The translations under genes and the position numbers were made by a program. The notes under the pieces were generated by a model. The model saw only the letters and a program-made list of their open reading frames with translations, ran no database searches and was not told where the DNA came from. From Metopolophium dirhodum (Eukaryota; Arthropoda; Insecta; Hemiptera; Aphididae), in the NCBI RefSeq assembly GCF_019925205.1, contig NC_083564.1, positions 33,084,447 to 33,148,446 on the forward strand: a DNA stretch of 64,000 bases, given 5' to 3'. Positions 24,913 through 37,099 of the stretch are shown piece by piece; positions within the stretch are counted from its first letter, which is position 1, and the number at the start of each line of letters is the position of its first letter.

Positions 24913-25763
24913 TACTGTAAAAATCGTCAATTTTAAATGTGTTTGTTTTTCTTTAAAAACAATATAGTCTAATTATAGTTAACTAAGTAGTAGGTATTAT
25001 ATTTCAACAACTCTCTCGTTTGCAAATTTACTAAGTTAGTTTTCAGACTATTATATCATAGAATGTTTGCTAAACTATACATCGCTAAATTAACTGTAAC
25101 CTAAAAACAAACAGTCGTATTATTGTACTTTGAATACAAATTTCCAATTTTTAATTATATGTAATTAGTGTATAGGTACATAACAGTTACTTTGTACTCA
25201 ACACTTTCTTAGTTCTTTTAAAAAACATCTCGCGTAGTTTTATAATTTTTATGAATTATACCTGATGGGTTCAACTACTGTTTTCCTTTATAATCCGCAA
25301 AGATAAAAGAAAACGAGAAGTCCGGCCACAATAATGGTTCAGTATAGACAAAAGATTAAATAGGTATAGTCTATGACATATAGTATGTTCAGCATATCAT
25401 TATGTTTATAATCTACGACTTACAAGTGAATTTTGGCTTTCATATATCAGCAAATCAAAATATACAACACTCGTGTTTTCGCACCAAACACGCGGCGGCG
25501 GTCCCCAAATAATATTATGGAATAAAATCGGGGTTTTTTTTAACAGGATATAATAATTTCGCGATGTACAAAAAAAAGAGGGTGTAATATATTATGTTTT
25601 CCATGAAAAGATGTAGACCTATATAGCGGATGTATACGCACTGGATTAACATGTTACCCGCTGTTTGGCACGCGTTTGGTGGGCATTTATTTTTTACTCC
25701 TTGGCTTACAAGCTCCAAGCCCCTATGTAGTAGTTACTAGTAACAATAATAATATTATATTAA

Positions 25764-25772
<9 letters not shown>
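24913..25772. other. AT-rich intergenic stretch
   Basis: AT-rich DNA with no supportable gene; a small GC patch at 25490-25510. Confidence 0.45.

Positions 25773-25852
<80 letters not shown>
25773..25852. repeat. (TG)40 microsatellite
   Basis: Eighty bases of uninterrupted TG, the longest perfect tandem repeat in the window. It translates as a Cys/Val alternation that must not be mistaken for a gene. Confidence 0.98.
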
Positions 25853-25855
<3 letters not shown>

Positions 25856-26550
25856 AATGCTTAGCTTTTGTGCGTGTTAACTGAACGAAAAGTCATTAGA
25901 ATAATCGATTGCCTGCACATTCGTTGTGCCCATATTGTTACAAAAACGGTTTTCAATAACTTTATACTGCCATAAATATTGTATACTTACTAAATCACGG
26001 ACTTGAAACGTAATTTCGGGATGCTGTTAAAATTCTGATTGAAAAGTTGTGTACATGTATATATATATATACACCAAGATACTCGTGGACTTATTAGAGC
26101 GTGTTAAATTATATATGAAGGGTTGATAAGTCGCGTTTAATCAGCTCATTAAGACGGCGTTGTGTTACACGCGGTGAAATATTGCATTACAAAAAGGGTT
26201 GACCCAATTAGTGTCACTTTTGTTGTTCAAAGCACAACACCTTTAATTTCAAAACTGCCATGGCTCGTATGAAATTTACGAGACCATATATTTATCACGA
26301 ACGATTATATTTATACTTTTAACTCCTACGCATAAAATACGACGAATTTACCAAAACGATACTATATAGGTGCCTTTAAAGTATATAGGAAAATCTATTG
26401 ATAATAATAAAATCGACCGTGCTATTTATACCTATACATATAATTTATAGTCTCGTCGCTATATAGGTACTTGTGTAGTGTCGTAAAAAAACGTAAGAAA
26501 AAAAAATGAAGAAAAAAAGAGGTTCGTCGCGCGAACGACACATAATAGGC
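25853..26550. other. AT-rich intergenic stretch
   Basis: AT-rich DNA with some GC-richer bases at 26140-26260; no supportable feature. Confidence 0.45.
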
Positions 26551-26762
26551 TTAATAAAATGTCTTATTAGGTCGTCTATACATACGACGTTTGGATAAAT
26601 ATTCTTTCGCGGAATATCGAGAGTATATTTTTTTCCTCTCATTCATCGTATCAATTGGTCGTGTAGAGTTACACGGACGTCGCGTAGGCGTGGGAAGCAA
26701 CACGATACTCTTTTCAAAAAAACCCCTTTTCCAACCGACCGAAGTGCATAAAGCGAACACAG
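26551..26762. other. Coding-like block, strand unresolved
   Basis: On the minus strand a 69-codon ATG-started frame covers 26551-26760 and ends in a Lys/Arg/Tyr-rich tail. On the plus strand a frame open from 26557 to a donor-like CACAG/GTGCAA at 26762-26763 reads as Val/Gly/Arg-rich protein in its second half. Purine bias at codon position 1 is about 55 and 51 percent, too close to decide. The block is clearly less AT-rich than its surroundings. It could be an exon of the suspected minus-strand gene or a decayed insert. Confidence 0.3.
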
Positions 26763-27055
26763 GTGCAAATAAAATAACATTTTTTTTTTTTTTTTATATT
26801 ATATATACACATTTTAAACAATATATTTTGTTTCCGTTTTGTGTTTTTTCCAGACAGTTGGGCGCAGTTCTCACAATAATAATATGGTCCAAACACAAGT
26901 ATATAATATACAATATGTGTTTATAAAATAACACGACACGAATCTATCGACGTAGCTGGTATCATTATTACGACTGAGAAATTGTTATCGATTGTGCTTA
27001 CAGATTTTCTACCCGAGAAAATTGAAGTATGCGTTGACAAAAGTTATATACAATA

Positions 27056-27361
27056 TTATGCATGATTGCAGTAAGCTGTGTGGACAAATCGTATTTCTAA
27101 TAATAGTAAAAAGTATTTAAAAAATAATAATAATAATACCTTTGGAGCACCGACATAATATAGCCGATTATGTGCAAGTATGTATAATATTATTTTTAAT
27201 TTTAATTCTGAACATGATAAATGATAATTATCGAACTCGAAAAATGCTTTTACAGTGTTCGATGAGCTCGGATTATCCGAAACGTTAAAATATTCGTTCA
27301 TATATTTTAAACTTCTATACCGACTTTTGTTTGCAGCTATTTCTCGATTTCGATTAAACAT
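27056..27361 (-). CDS. Hypothetical ORF, 101 aa, first half coding-like
   Basis: True ATG at 27361, 101 codons to the stop at 27056. The first 45 codons have about 70 percent purine at position 1. They give a varied hydrophilic peptide with MFNRNREIAANKSR at the start and a Ser/Asn-rich NVSDNPSSSN near residues 26-35. The C-terminal third is Leu/Phe/Tyr-rich and may be intron read-through. An opposite-strand frame begins after a TTTTACAG at 27248-27255, but its codon bias is poor. No family is recognised. It is one of several minus-strand candidates in 23.4-27.9 kb. Confidence 0.38.
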   Translation of the reverse strand: MFNRNREIAANKSRYRSLKYMNEYFNVSDNPSSSNTVKAFFEFDNYHLSCSELKLKIILYILAHNRLYYVGAPKVLLLLFFKYFLLLLEIRFVHTAYCNHA

Positions 27362-27661
27362 ATTGAAATCTTTATATACATTCTATAAATTATTATCCAC
27401 ATTCAACTTACTGTATATACACTATGACTATATTATTGATTATATTATACTGTAAGGTGTTGAAAGAAAGTTTAGAAACTGTGTATAATATGGACGCATT
27501 TTACAATCAAAATTTTTTACACTGATTTCACTGTAGGTACATGTTAGTAATCATTATCTTTTTTTATAGTGTCTAATAAACAATAATATATAATGTTCGT
27601 ACTATACTACTATAATATATTGTAGTCCATAATAATTTGAAATTGGCTAAATTTGTCTCTC
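27362..27661. other. AT-rich spacer
   Basis: AT-rich DNA between two minus-strand candidate exons; could be intron. Nothing specific. Confidence 0.35.
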
Positions 27662-27928
27662 TTAGTTGGACACGGTTTTTTTTTTACGGTTTATATAAAT
27701 CATAATAAATAACATTTTTTTTTTTAAAAAATCATCCCTGTTGGATGCATTGTAGACCAGTGTAAAAGTAGTGTGCCTAATTGTTCGCACAATTGAATGT
27801 CCTGCAGCAACTATATACATTCGATTTGTCTTTTTAGTCCTGACATTATTTATTGGCACACATTTACAAAAACTTCCTGTTGCGAAACGTGTGCATTGGT
27901 TTCCAAAACCAATTTCTGAGGTATTCAC
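27662..27928 (-). CDS. Coding-like block, candidate exon
   Basis: An open minus-strand frame whose useful part is about 27730-27908. It starts just after a CCTCAG acceptor-like site (27909-27914) and ends in a poly-Lys run encoded by poly-A. About 69 percent of codons start with a purine. The peptide is varied, with a Cys-containing stretch (GNQCTRFATGSFCKC) and a basic NNVRTKKTNR. The ORF itself has no ATG at its start. A plus-strand frame overlaps it with weaker bias. The product is unknown. It may be an internal exon or a retrocopy fragment, since its end is marked by an A-rich tract. Confidence 0.35.
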   Translation of the reverse strand: MNTSEIGFGNQCTRFATGSFCKCVPINNVRTKKTNRMYIVAAGHSIVRTIRHTTFTLVYNASNRDDFLKKKMLFIMIYINRKKKTVSN

Positions 27929-28157
27929 TCGAAAAATATATAATATACAATATAATAGTATATAGATGAACGTATAAAATTAAATTTTATTAACTCAAAT
28001 TCGTCTTACAATAGTAATGTTACTTTGTATATATATAAGCCACAGGGCACAGGCATAAAAACAAAATTAGTAATTATGTTTTGCCGTTTTAAGCATTCAT
28101 TTCAACGATGGAAGTATAAAAACCATGTAAATCCACCGTAATTGCGATTGACATGAT
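27929..28157. other. AT-rich spacer
   Basis: Nothing specific seen. Confidence 0.4.
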
Positions 28158-28345
28158 TTATTTTTTTTTGGCACCCCTGGGCCATATTTATGTAGGAGCA
28201 GATGCGCGGACTACCAGGAGGTGATTTTTCCAAGTACCCGTGACTGATCGAGGACACACACACAATGCCTCCTCCATGACCAATCTTATTAGTTCCGTTC
28301 TAAGCACTTGACCTCAGCATACACCCTATTGACTTTTTTTTTGTC
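28158..28345 (-). mobile_element. Probable retrotransposon 3' tail
   Basis: A GC-richer block of about 180 bases ends, read on the minus strand, in CCAGGGGTGCC followed directly by an A-rich tract (the T run at 28160-28169). A defined GC-rich 3' end joined to poly-A is how LINE or SINE 3' ends look. No reverse-transcriptase sequence is attached, so a truncated 3' UTR is the best guess. The family is not identified. Confidence 0.35.
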
Positions 28346-30534
28346 ACTCGGCGCGATAGGGAATACTACCGAAAAATTGCATTTAGTGTTGTACGAAACC
28401 GTTTTGTACATAAGCGCGGCCTGCTGCTGTCCGTAAACCATTAGCCGTAACGAATTTGCAGCGAACTCTTATGTTATCCCAATACTGTTATATACAGTTC
28501 TACAAACTGTTGAGGATCTTTTAAATTTTGCATGGTTCAATTTCTCGGAAATGGTAAAATATCACATTATTTCACATTTTATGTATATGTATACGTAATA
28601 TTATTATATATATCTATATAATATATGTATTATGTAATATATAAAAACGAATTTGGAATTTTATATAGACGCTGTATTTTTATTAGAAATATCAATTCAT
28701 CTTTCATCATAAATAGTTAAGTCGAAATAAAAATATAACCAAATTGTACAACTATTTAACAAAAAAAAAAAATTTGTAATTAATGGATTAAAGGCAGTCG
28801 TCAATGTTAATATTAAGAGCATTAAAAATAAATAAAAATATATTTAATACAAGCTAATCATAAATAAGTTTTTTATAAAGAAAATATTAAATGTTAAATA
28901 CAGGAAAAAAACTTTGATGGAAATTTTGCCAGCTACGTACACTTATGACCTAGTTATTATATTATGTTAAGCCAAAAAACTCTTGTGAGAGTTGGAAAAC
29001 GTGAAAAACAGAAATGATAATTTGGAAAAAATTGTTGAAATAAAAGTAGTTATACATACAAAACTTGAATACATAAAAAAAAAATGACGGAAAACTGTTC
29101 TGTGGTTGTATGATTTACGTCTTCACTCCTCGGTGTATAGTATATCAACCTATCTTAATGTTATTTCTTAATAAGCAACACACGGTCTAGTAACTCTTTT
29201 GGTATTGTATTATATTGTAATGGCGCAACAATGAAAATTAAAGTAAATATTATTATAAACGCAATACACGCCGTACTAAGTATACCATACATCTACTATT
29301 ATGTATATTGTACATGAAACAATTGTAATTATAGTACTTACGGGTTTAATTTTCTTGTTTTTAATTAGTATCAATTTTTCTCACAACTTGGAGCGACTTC
29401 CTTTTCTAGGGTACACAGTATACTGTGGACATATTATGGCAGGCTGCAGGTAATATAAATATATTTTAATATATATTATAAGCACCCACGGATTTATATA
29501 TCTTAAACAACTTTCCGTAGTTAAGTTCACTTCGGCGCGCCCGACCGTCTCTTATAATATATTGCAATATTATATACGATGTACGCGTTTCGGCATAAGC
29601 ACAATCGACACACCGATCAACCGATAGACGTCAAACAAAATACTCGAATGATCGGCATCAGTCGTAGATATTCAAGTACCTTTGTATATAATATAGAGGT
29701 ACCCCTCGTATACAGCAGTATTATAGTATACTTATATCGTACAATGATATCATATTAAGTGTGTGTTTTCTATTTATTATTGTTTTGTTCTTATTACCTC
29801 TCTCCAAGCCATATATTATACCTGTACATATAGACTATCGTCTAATCACCATTGACAAACGATATAATTTGGGGCTGTTATTGTTGGTACCTATATAATA
29901 CATACATATATATAATATATATATATAGGAATGCCGCTCCAAAACCTACAATTCCACTGGTACATATCAGACCCTGCACAACGAAATGTCCTGCGATAAC
30001 TGACATTACATACCGATATAATAATATTATACACCCAATATAGAAGATACTGTGAGAGCAGGTGCCGTCGGAATGGGACGTATAGGTACGTATTACATTC
30101 GAGTATAGGTTTACTAGGCATATATATATATCGCCCTCGGGTTGAGACTTTGAGAGCAGTATACAGACACCGATATCTATGTGTTATGTATATAATATGG
30201 ATATAGCATTATATAGGTAATAACTATGTGTTATGTACATGCGCTGCACGTGTGTGTACGTGGCAACAAACACAATAGGACGTCATGTCGTTGACATTAT
30301 ATTATATTATGGAGAAAATTCGGCGGCCGATTTATTGTGCTCGCCATATCGTATCGGCAAAACGGCACACGTGCCCCCAATTATCGTTAATGACCATTGC
30401 CCAGTCCCGTGCAGCATTTCCAGTAATTAACGGACACACGTTATAATGCGATGTCCGGTTTGGGTGTGTGTGTGATGTGAGTGTGTGTGGGTGCTGTGGG
30501 TGTGCGTTTGTGCTCGCGCTCGCAAAGACCCTCC
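28346..30534. other. AT-rich intergenic stretch
   Basis: Includes a GC-richer segment at 28360-28480 and another at 29395-29690, neither with a convincing frame. A further GC-rich patch at 30300-30440 contains a 45-codon plus-strand ATG frame starting near 30310 that I cannot support further. A TG-rich run is at 30468-30510. Confidence 0.4.
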
Positions 30535-30729
30535 ATGCGGTCGATTCCGGTAATCAATCAATGTAAGACCTCGAAAGTGTCATGTTTACCCGGCCGATGT
30601 ATATTTTTATATCTCGGAATTCAACTCGGAACGTACCAGAAGAGCGGCGGCGGTAATACTTTACTGCAGGACTTGGTCAAAATTATTATTTACGACGAAA
30701 TTGAAAGGAAAACACGTTTTCGAATATAA
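30535..30729 (+). CDS. Hypothetical protein, 64 aa
   Basis: ATG at 30535 starts a 64-codon frame to TAA at 30727-30729; the frame is open further upstream through a GT-rich tract without another ATG. The last 33 codons have about 67 percent purine at position 1. They give a compact, soluble-looking C-terminus: a Gly run at about residues 38-40, then a Leu/Ile-rich LLQDLVKIIIYDEIER segment that could be helical. GC falls sharply after the stop, where an ATA repeat begins. I do not recognise it; it may be a terminal exon. Confidence 0.3.
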   Translation: MRSIPVINQCKTSKVSCLPGRCIFLYLGIQLGTYQKSGGGNTLLQDLVKIIIYDEIERKTRFRI

Positions 30730-31028
30730 TAATAATAATATGGCCTCCGACTTCTATAATTTCCAAACATAGTCCAGGCCCTAATTTGGTGTTGTGTATA
30801 AAGTAGATAACATAGTGTGCATTAGCAGATTTAAATGTGAAACACGATGCGTTGTGACTCGTAGGGTACAGGGGATTAAGCTATATATGGTATTTGTAAC
30901 TTGCCGATAACACTTTTGCGGACCAAATATGTTATTATGTTGTTTAATGTATCTTTAGTGTTTTGAGATTCAAATATTAAAATATACAAATGTTTTAGTT
31001 TCAGCGATAAGGGTTATATTTTTCGTGT
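30730..31028. other. AT-rich spacer
   Basis: Nothing specific seen apart from an ATA repeat at the left edge. Confidence 0.45.
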
Positions 31029-31471
31029 TTAAGAGGACGCCACACCCACACGTGTTGTCTATACGTCTTACACACGTACGTCATATAGACAAAACGCGTT
31101 TAAGTAGTCTGACTAAAACTCGCTGAATTTTGATTTTAGAATACAAATACATATAATGAAATGATATATAATTCAGTGTGCAAGACGGTGCATTTTTTAA
31201 TAATAAAATATTTTTTAAAAAGTTATAGATTGTTTAAACATGTTGAAATAGTCGTTATTTCTACAAACAATATATTGAGTATTATATTCGAAATGATAAA
31301 AAAAACGTCTTGCTCTTCGAAATATTTCATTTTAAAACAGTTATTTTTACTCTAGAACCAAAATTGAGCGAGTTCTACTCTGACTGCATAAACGCGTTTT
31401 GTCTATAAAAAAAAATAAAAAATAGGTCGTACGTGTGTTAGACGGAGACCACAGGGGTGGCGCCCTCTTAA
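31029..31471. mobile_element. TTAA-flanked foldback MITE (copy 2), element 31033-31467
   Basis: TTAA at 31029-31032 and 31468-31471. The ends are GAGGACGCCAC and, in reverse complement, GAGGGCGCCAC. Both arms carry ACACACGTACG and then ATAGACAAAACGCGTTTA as subterminal blocks, and remain alignable for about 150 bp inward (for example AACTCGCTGAATTTT versus AACTCGCTCAATTTT). The ATAGACAAAACGC block is shared with the copy at 53043, making them one family. No transposase. The 64-codon frame at 31161-31355 lies in the AT-rich interior and is not a gene. Confidence 0.75.
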
Positions 31472-33339
31472 TGATCGAAAATATATAATGTTATGTTTTA
31501 TCTTACCGATGATTATTCTGTAAAAGCCTGTTCAATATTATAAATTTAATATATATATAAATTATATTAACATAATATTATGAATTTGGAAATTTTATTT
31601 GTAATTATTATATTATATGATAGAAATAAAGAGCCCAATATGACGATAAAAATAGTGTCTTGAACACTTTTGGTGTAAGATATTAGGTGCCTTTACTTAG
31701 TGTTTTGGCTTTGGTATAGTTTCTAAATTGGCATTTATAGTACAATATATAAATAAGTTAAATCAATATGGAATATTAATATTAGGTACCTACCTATATA
31801 TTATTTCAAATTTAAGTAAAAAAATATCACTTCAATTTAGTTTAGCAGTTTTTTATAAGGCGAAGCAAATCGAGGAAACATAATTGAATTATTGAAAAAT
31901 AAAAATGTCCAAATCTAAATTATAGATAATTTTGCGATATGCGTTGACTGTTTCGTATAAAATTAACAATATTTTGACCAATAATGTTATGCAAAAATGT
32001 TCACCTACTCTGCAATAAACAAGAATAAATGATAAATAACAATTTTCAAACTAAGAATGATAATTGTATACAATAATAATAATTCACATTGTTGATATAT
32101 TCACCATTATTACCTTGAAATACTCATGACCTCTTGTTATTACAGTGTATACAATTGTTAATACGAAAACGGTACGTACCTAGGTAATAAAATGGAATTT
32201 TCATGCATAAAATATTAATTTTAAAAACTATCATTAAAACATCCCATGGGATATTTTATGCAGCTAAAATGTACACTTATATTCAAATATAATAGATGGT
32301 ATAATACGCATCTACCTACAATTTATACTCTATGATCCTTTTAATACAAATTAAACATTCATATGACTAACGTGTTAATAACAATTTGTTGTATTTACTG
32401 CTCAATGGTAATTACTTATTTTATTATCTTCTATATAAATTATTATAGGTACTAGGTAGGTATACTTATTATATTGGTTTAAAGTTTTTGTGTTTTTATT
32501 ATTAAGGATACATCAATCAGTTAAAAATATTTAGAAATAAATATATAAATACAGTTTCAATTAATATATTTGTTTTGTTAAACAATTATTGTCAAACATT
32601 TATTTTTAGTCTTTCTTTGTAATTGTTTTGATTTACATAAGTTTATTTCAACCATATGTTGTTGCTTGAACATCTAATAGCATAATATTTCAATAGTTTT
32701 CGTCTTTTATAGAATTTAAGATTGTACATAACATACGAAAGAGAAACATCGTTATATTTGTAATACATACACTATAGGATCATTAATCATTATAATAGAT
32801 GACAGCTGCTGTATTTCAAATGACTATCGATTCTTATTTTGGATTCACCATGAAAATTTTAAATTATCATATGAAAAGAATCGTGGAAATCATCTCGACT
32901 CACAGCATAATATATTTTTAACAACATATTAATATATTATTGTTGTATAGGTAATATATAATATTATATATTATTATTATGTGCACACAATATGATAGTA
33001 CCTACCAACGCGTGCAGACATACACACACACACATGTATATGTGATAGTATTAAAAGCACTTGTATGATCCATGCAGTATTTCAAATTCGTTAATTTTTC
33101 GGTGTAGACTTGTAAACGTATTATATTATTATAGTGTCCCGCCAAACCTAACTAATGTGTACAATATATACATTTATAATGGGTATAATTGTGCAGAGTG
33201 TTCCGGTTTTCGAACGATGAAAGCGGAAGAGTTTTCGTTGCAGTGTAACCTTAACACATGGGTTTCGACGCGGATATGACTACTCTGTATATACATATTG
33301 TGTACTATGTTAAAACCGATTGAATACATTTTTTTTTTA
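31472..33339. other. Long AT-rich intergenic stretch
   Basis: About 1.9 kb of AT-rich DNA; a short CA run at about 33020-33033. The plus-strand frame at 33061-33279 is not convincing. Confidence 0.5.
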
Positions 33340-34600
33340 TTACAATGGAGACAATCGGTCGCCGCCGAACGCGATACCGGCCGGTTGCATTATTGACGTG
33401 ACGGGACAGTAGTTTTTTCTGTTTTTGACTTCCACGTGAGTTTTAATAGCCGGTTCGAATTTTTACGCCGTCGCAACTCGCAAGCAACATCAACTCGTTG
33501 ATTATACAATATTATTATTATTATTATTATTATTGACGATTTAATGAGACGTTTGAAGAAAAATGAAAAAGAACAAAACTCGAACGTACACATCACACGA
33601 TATACGATAATGTTAAATACTATACATACCGCGGGCCGAGTTCCGCGGCGGCATAAAAGGAGAGAAGAATACTGTATTATATACGAAGGAATATATGAAA
33701 AACAGACCACGCGGGAGCGCTCGTCTATACACTCACTGTTATATTATATTATTATAATACCCCGTTCGCGACACGCACGGTCTTTTGTTCGTCATAAATA
33801 ATAAAAAGTCGATTATTAGGCGGCGCATGTGTGTGTGTGTGTGGGGTTTTGTATATAATATATATACACACGAACGAGATCAAAATTATTGTTATTAATG
33901 AGCGTCGGTCAGTTGTGTGTGTGTCCCCTTTACGGTTTTTAATAATTATAATAATAAATAATAATGATAATAATAATAATCGTTATTCGTTATTGTATTA
34001 TGCCGTCGTGCATACGACATTCGGGACGTCCGTGCGGCTCGATAGCTCCAGCCGGACAGTCTATACACACAAACATATTATATATTATAATAATATATTA
34101 ATATCACACACGTATATAATTAGCTCACATACGGTCGCCGTATGTGCTTCAAATTGATTTCTCCCCCCCCCACCCCCCCCCCCCCCCCGACCGCTTTTGT
34201 AGTACTGCTGCTGCTGCAGTATGGATATCGCCGTTTTCATTATTCGGGAAATTGTGCGTTTTCCCCGCGCGCGCATGTACATTATAATTACTATCCGTAC
34301 CTATACCTACGATAATATGTTAGGATGCTTTCTTCCTCGGTCTGTCGGTCTGCCGCCGTATAGGTAGCAGTCTGCTGCTCTGTGTCGTGACTCTATCTAC
34401 AATATTATAATATAATATAATGATAATATATAAGCTCTTTCCACACACTCTATCTCTCTCTCACTCGCTCAAACCACGTCCGTCTCTCGCACACGCCGCT
34501 TTTTCCGGCCGTGTGTTATTGTCTGCGCATGGTCCGCAAATCCTCATAATTGACAGCCGATCCGTCCAATTAAGTGTCCACAACATCAAAACGCGTTTAT
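33340..34600. promoter_or_regulatory. CpG-rich island, possible promoter/5' region
   Basis: Raised GC with many CpGs (for example GGTCGCCGCCGAACGCGATACC-like bases around 33355-33385), an ATT microsatellite at 33511-33534, a 25-base almost pure C tract at 34163-34188, CTGCTGCTGCTGCAG at 34205-34219 and a CT-rich stretch at 34445-34475. Overlapping frames on both strands are open because of the composition. I do not support any of them as a gene. In insects such islands often hold a transcription start and 5' untranslated exon; that role here is inference. Confidence 0.4.
34163..34188. repeat. Poly-C tract (9 C, A, 16 C)
   Basis: Near-homopolymer run capable of an i-motif on this strand and a G-quadruplex on the other. 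It lies inside the CpG-rich island. Confidence 0.9.
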
Positions 34601-35675
34601 ATAGGTACCTGTATGTACATATACTATACACGTATACGATACCCGCTCCAAAGCTATATTTATATTTTATTATAACTATACCGCGCCGCCGCAGCAGGAA
34701 GTTTAGATTTCTTTCATTGCTCGAAATAATTGTTTAAATGTTGTAATTTGATGTTGTTTAAATAATCATTGTGTACTTTAACGGTAAGCGGGTATATTTT
34801 ATATTATATAGGTACATCGTTTTATACGTAGAGGTATCCATGTGCGTATACTCTGCGCAGACATGCATTTTGTGAATTATTGTAATTATTAGGTTTAAGC
34901 GATTTCGTCTGTATAACCTCAATATATAACATTTATAGTATACAGATATAATTATACTAAAAACGTATTATATGTACGTCCTACATATACTATACAGATA
35001 TTTTATTTCTAAGTCGTATAAATACCAAATTAATACCCTACATAGTACCTACGTACACTTAAGCAACACAAAAAGTTATCGGTACATGTACACTATACAG
35101 GGGCTTAAGTAATGTTTTTAATTTGTACTTTAAAGTTATTCGAATTCAAATATATTTTAATTTCAAAAATAAAAAGTTTGAGTGGGTTTTTAGAAAAACA
35201 AAAAAGTGGCTAATAAATGTATATTTGTCTAGTTAATTTTAATATTGTTAATTCGAGTAACTATATATGTCTTAATTGAATAAACTTTTAATGGAATAAT
35301 TTACCATTAAAGATCAAACGAATAAGGATAAGTATACACCCTTTGAATTTATCTGTGGTTGCAATTTCTCCCTCTTTTCAGTACCTTCATAATATATGTA
35401 GGCTACAATATGGGCGTAATAAAGGGTCAATTTGAAATTGTGCATTATTCGTGTATCAGAATTTGGCGTACCTACCTATTTGTCTTTGTGTAACTTTATA
35501 TAATTTATCTAATTCAATAATTAAAAATATAAATTGTGCCTACATTATATATCGTACACTACATAAAATTTCTCAAGGAAATCTCCTAGTTCCATGTATT
35601 ACGCAAAACCATGAGACATACTTACCTATACCTATATATATTTAAATAATTTTCGTTAAAATTGTAATTGCTTAA
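34601..35675. other. AT-rich intergenic stretch
   Basis: AT-rich DNA with no supportable gene or repeat. Confidence 0.5.
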
Positions 35676-36053
35676 TTTACTGTCAGTGGCGTACTCAGGG
35701 CAGGGGTAGGGTTCGGGGGTTATGACCCCCTTGAAATTTCTTTTTTCTACAAAAAATCTTATTTTCTAGTATTTTGATACACACAGATCAATTGTTGGTC
35801 ATTTTTAATTGATATGAAATAAATTGTTAAATATGACAAAGACGTCAATAATCATATTTTCAGTTTTTTTTGGCTGATTTAGAACATTGCTAAACGTCCG
35901 CCATAATCGATGGTGTATCACTGTAAATGTAGACTAAATTTGAGATTAACTATAATTTGTTATATAAAAACTATTTAGAAAAAATAATGTAAATTATTTA
36001 TTCAGGTAAAACCCTAACCGAACTAAAATCTTGTGTACGCTACTGTTTACGGT
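35676..36053. mobile_element. hAT-like MITE with 8-bp duplication, element 35684-36045
   Basis: Termini CAGTGGCGTAC and, in reverse complement, CAGTAGCGTAC (one mismatch). They are flanked by TTTACTGT (35676-35683) and TTTACGGT (36046-36053), an 8-bp duplication with one mismatch. A small G/C-rich hairpin (GGGGGTTATGACCCCC) sits near the left end at about 35716-35731. The interior is AT-rich and has no ORF. CAGNG termini plus 8-bp duplication are diagnostic of the hAT superfamily. Confidence 0.78.
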
Positions 36054-36904
36054 ATACTTATATCACCTAAAATGGTTAATATTGTTTAATAACTGGTATA
36101 ATATGCTCAAGTTATCTTAAGTGTAGGTATAATGATCGTCGTAAAATATAATGAGTTGTATACACGCGTGGTTCCAATCTACAATAAAATACAGTGTTTA
36201 GGTACCTATATTATATACCTGTGTCCTGCAGTGTCGTATATAGGAATTGTTTTCACAATGAGCTAATTAAATTTATTTAAGCGGCAGGGGGATAGGGATT
36301 ATAATGATGGATTTATATTATATACATAATTACATATACATTATGACACGTGCTTTAATTGTACCTGGAACTTTACTACATGGATCATAATCCCAAAGCA
36401 CTCCCCTTCTGAATACACCACTCAATGTAAAGTACTACACGTACTACTATATTTTAATACATAGCTTTTTCCCTAGAACCACCAGTCACTCGAATGACAA
36501 CTATATAATATTATATATAGTATTAAACAGATATATTATATCATTGTGATATCTTCACTTATTCTGTAATAAATCGTTTTACATTACACTACCTATATAT
36601 ACTGTAAGGCTGATACATACGGAGTCAACAGTGCATGGAATAATGTACTAATACAACTATTTTAACTTCATTTTTGTTGAGAGTAAATTAGGTATATTTG
36701 TTTAAAATTTGTTGGTTTTTGAAATTATTTGTAATATACTTTGTCTACATTTAATATTGATGAATTGATGAATCGTTGTTATACTATATAGTTAGTTAGT
36801 AGCCATATAGATGGGAACATGGTATGCTATCACCTATATTGCTCTAAATACAACATACAATTAATTATCAGTAATATTCAATAGAATAAACATTTAAAAG
36901 TATT
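36054..36904. other. AT-rich intergenic stretch
   Basis: Nothing specific seen. Confidence 0.5.
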
Positions 36905-36996
36905 AAAGAAAAATGCTTTGGTTTTTTGGGGATGCACATTTTAAATCTGTGGGATGCACCGTGCACAAGTCCTCTTGTCACCCACTAACTTCGCGT
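36905..36996 (+). mobile_element. Right-end fragment related to the 19512 hAT-like element
   Basis: About 80 bases align with 20490-20562: GATGCACATTTTAAAT, then TGCACAAGTCCTCTTGT, then a degenerate right terminus (TTCGCGTGCAATGG versus TTGCGCCAATGG). No matching left end is found upstream, so this is a solitary, decayed right end or the scar of an internally deleted copy. Confidence 0.55.
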
Positions 36997-37099
36997 GCAA
37001 TGGGACTTTATAATTTGTATAATATGCTTGGAAAACGCCGCCGGTGGTGGGTGCCGAAAATGTACATTTTCCGTGGGAGTTCGCATGGCCGCTGAATAA

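Noticed and set aside
25676..25864. 62-codon plus-strand ORF
   Set aside because: Second half is a pure Cys/Val run encoded by the (TG)40 repeat.
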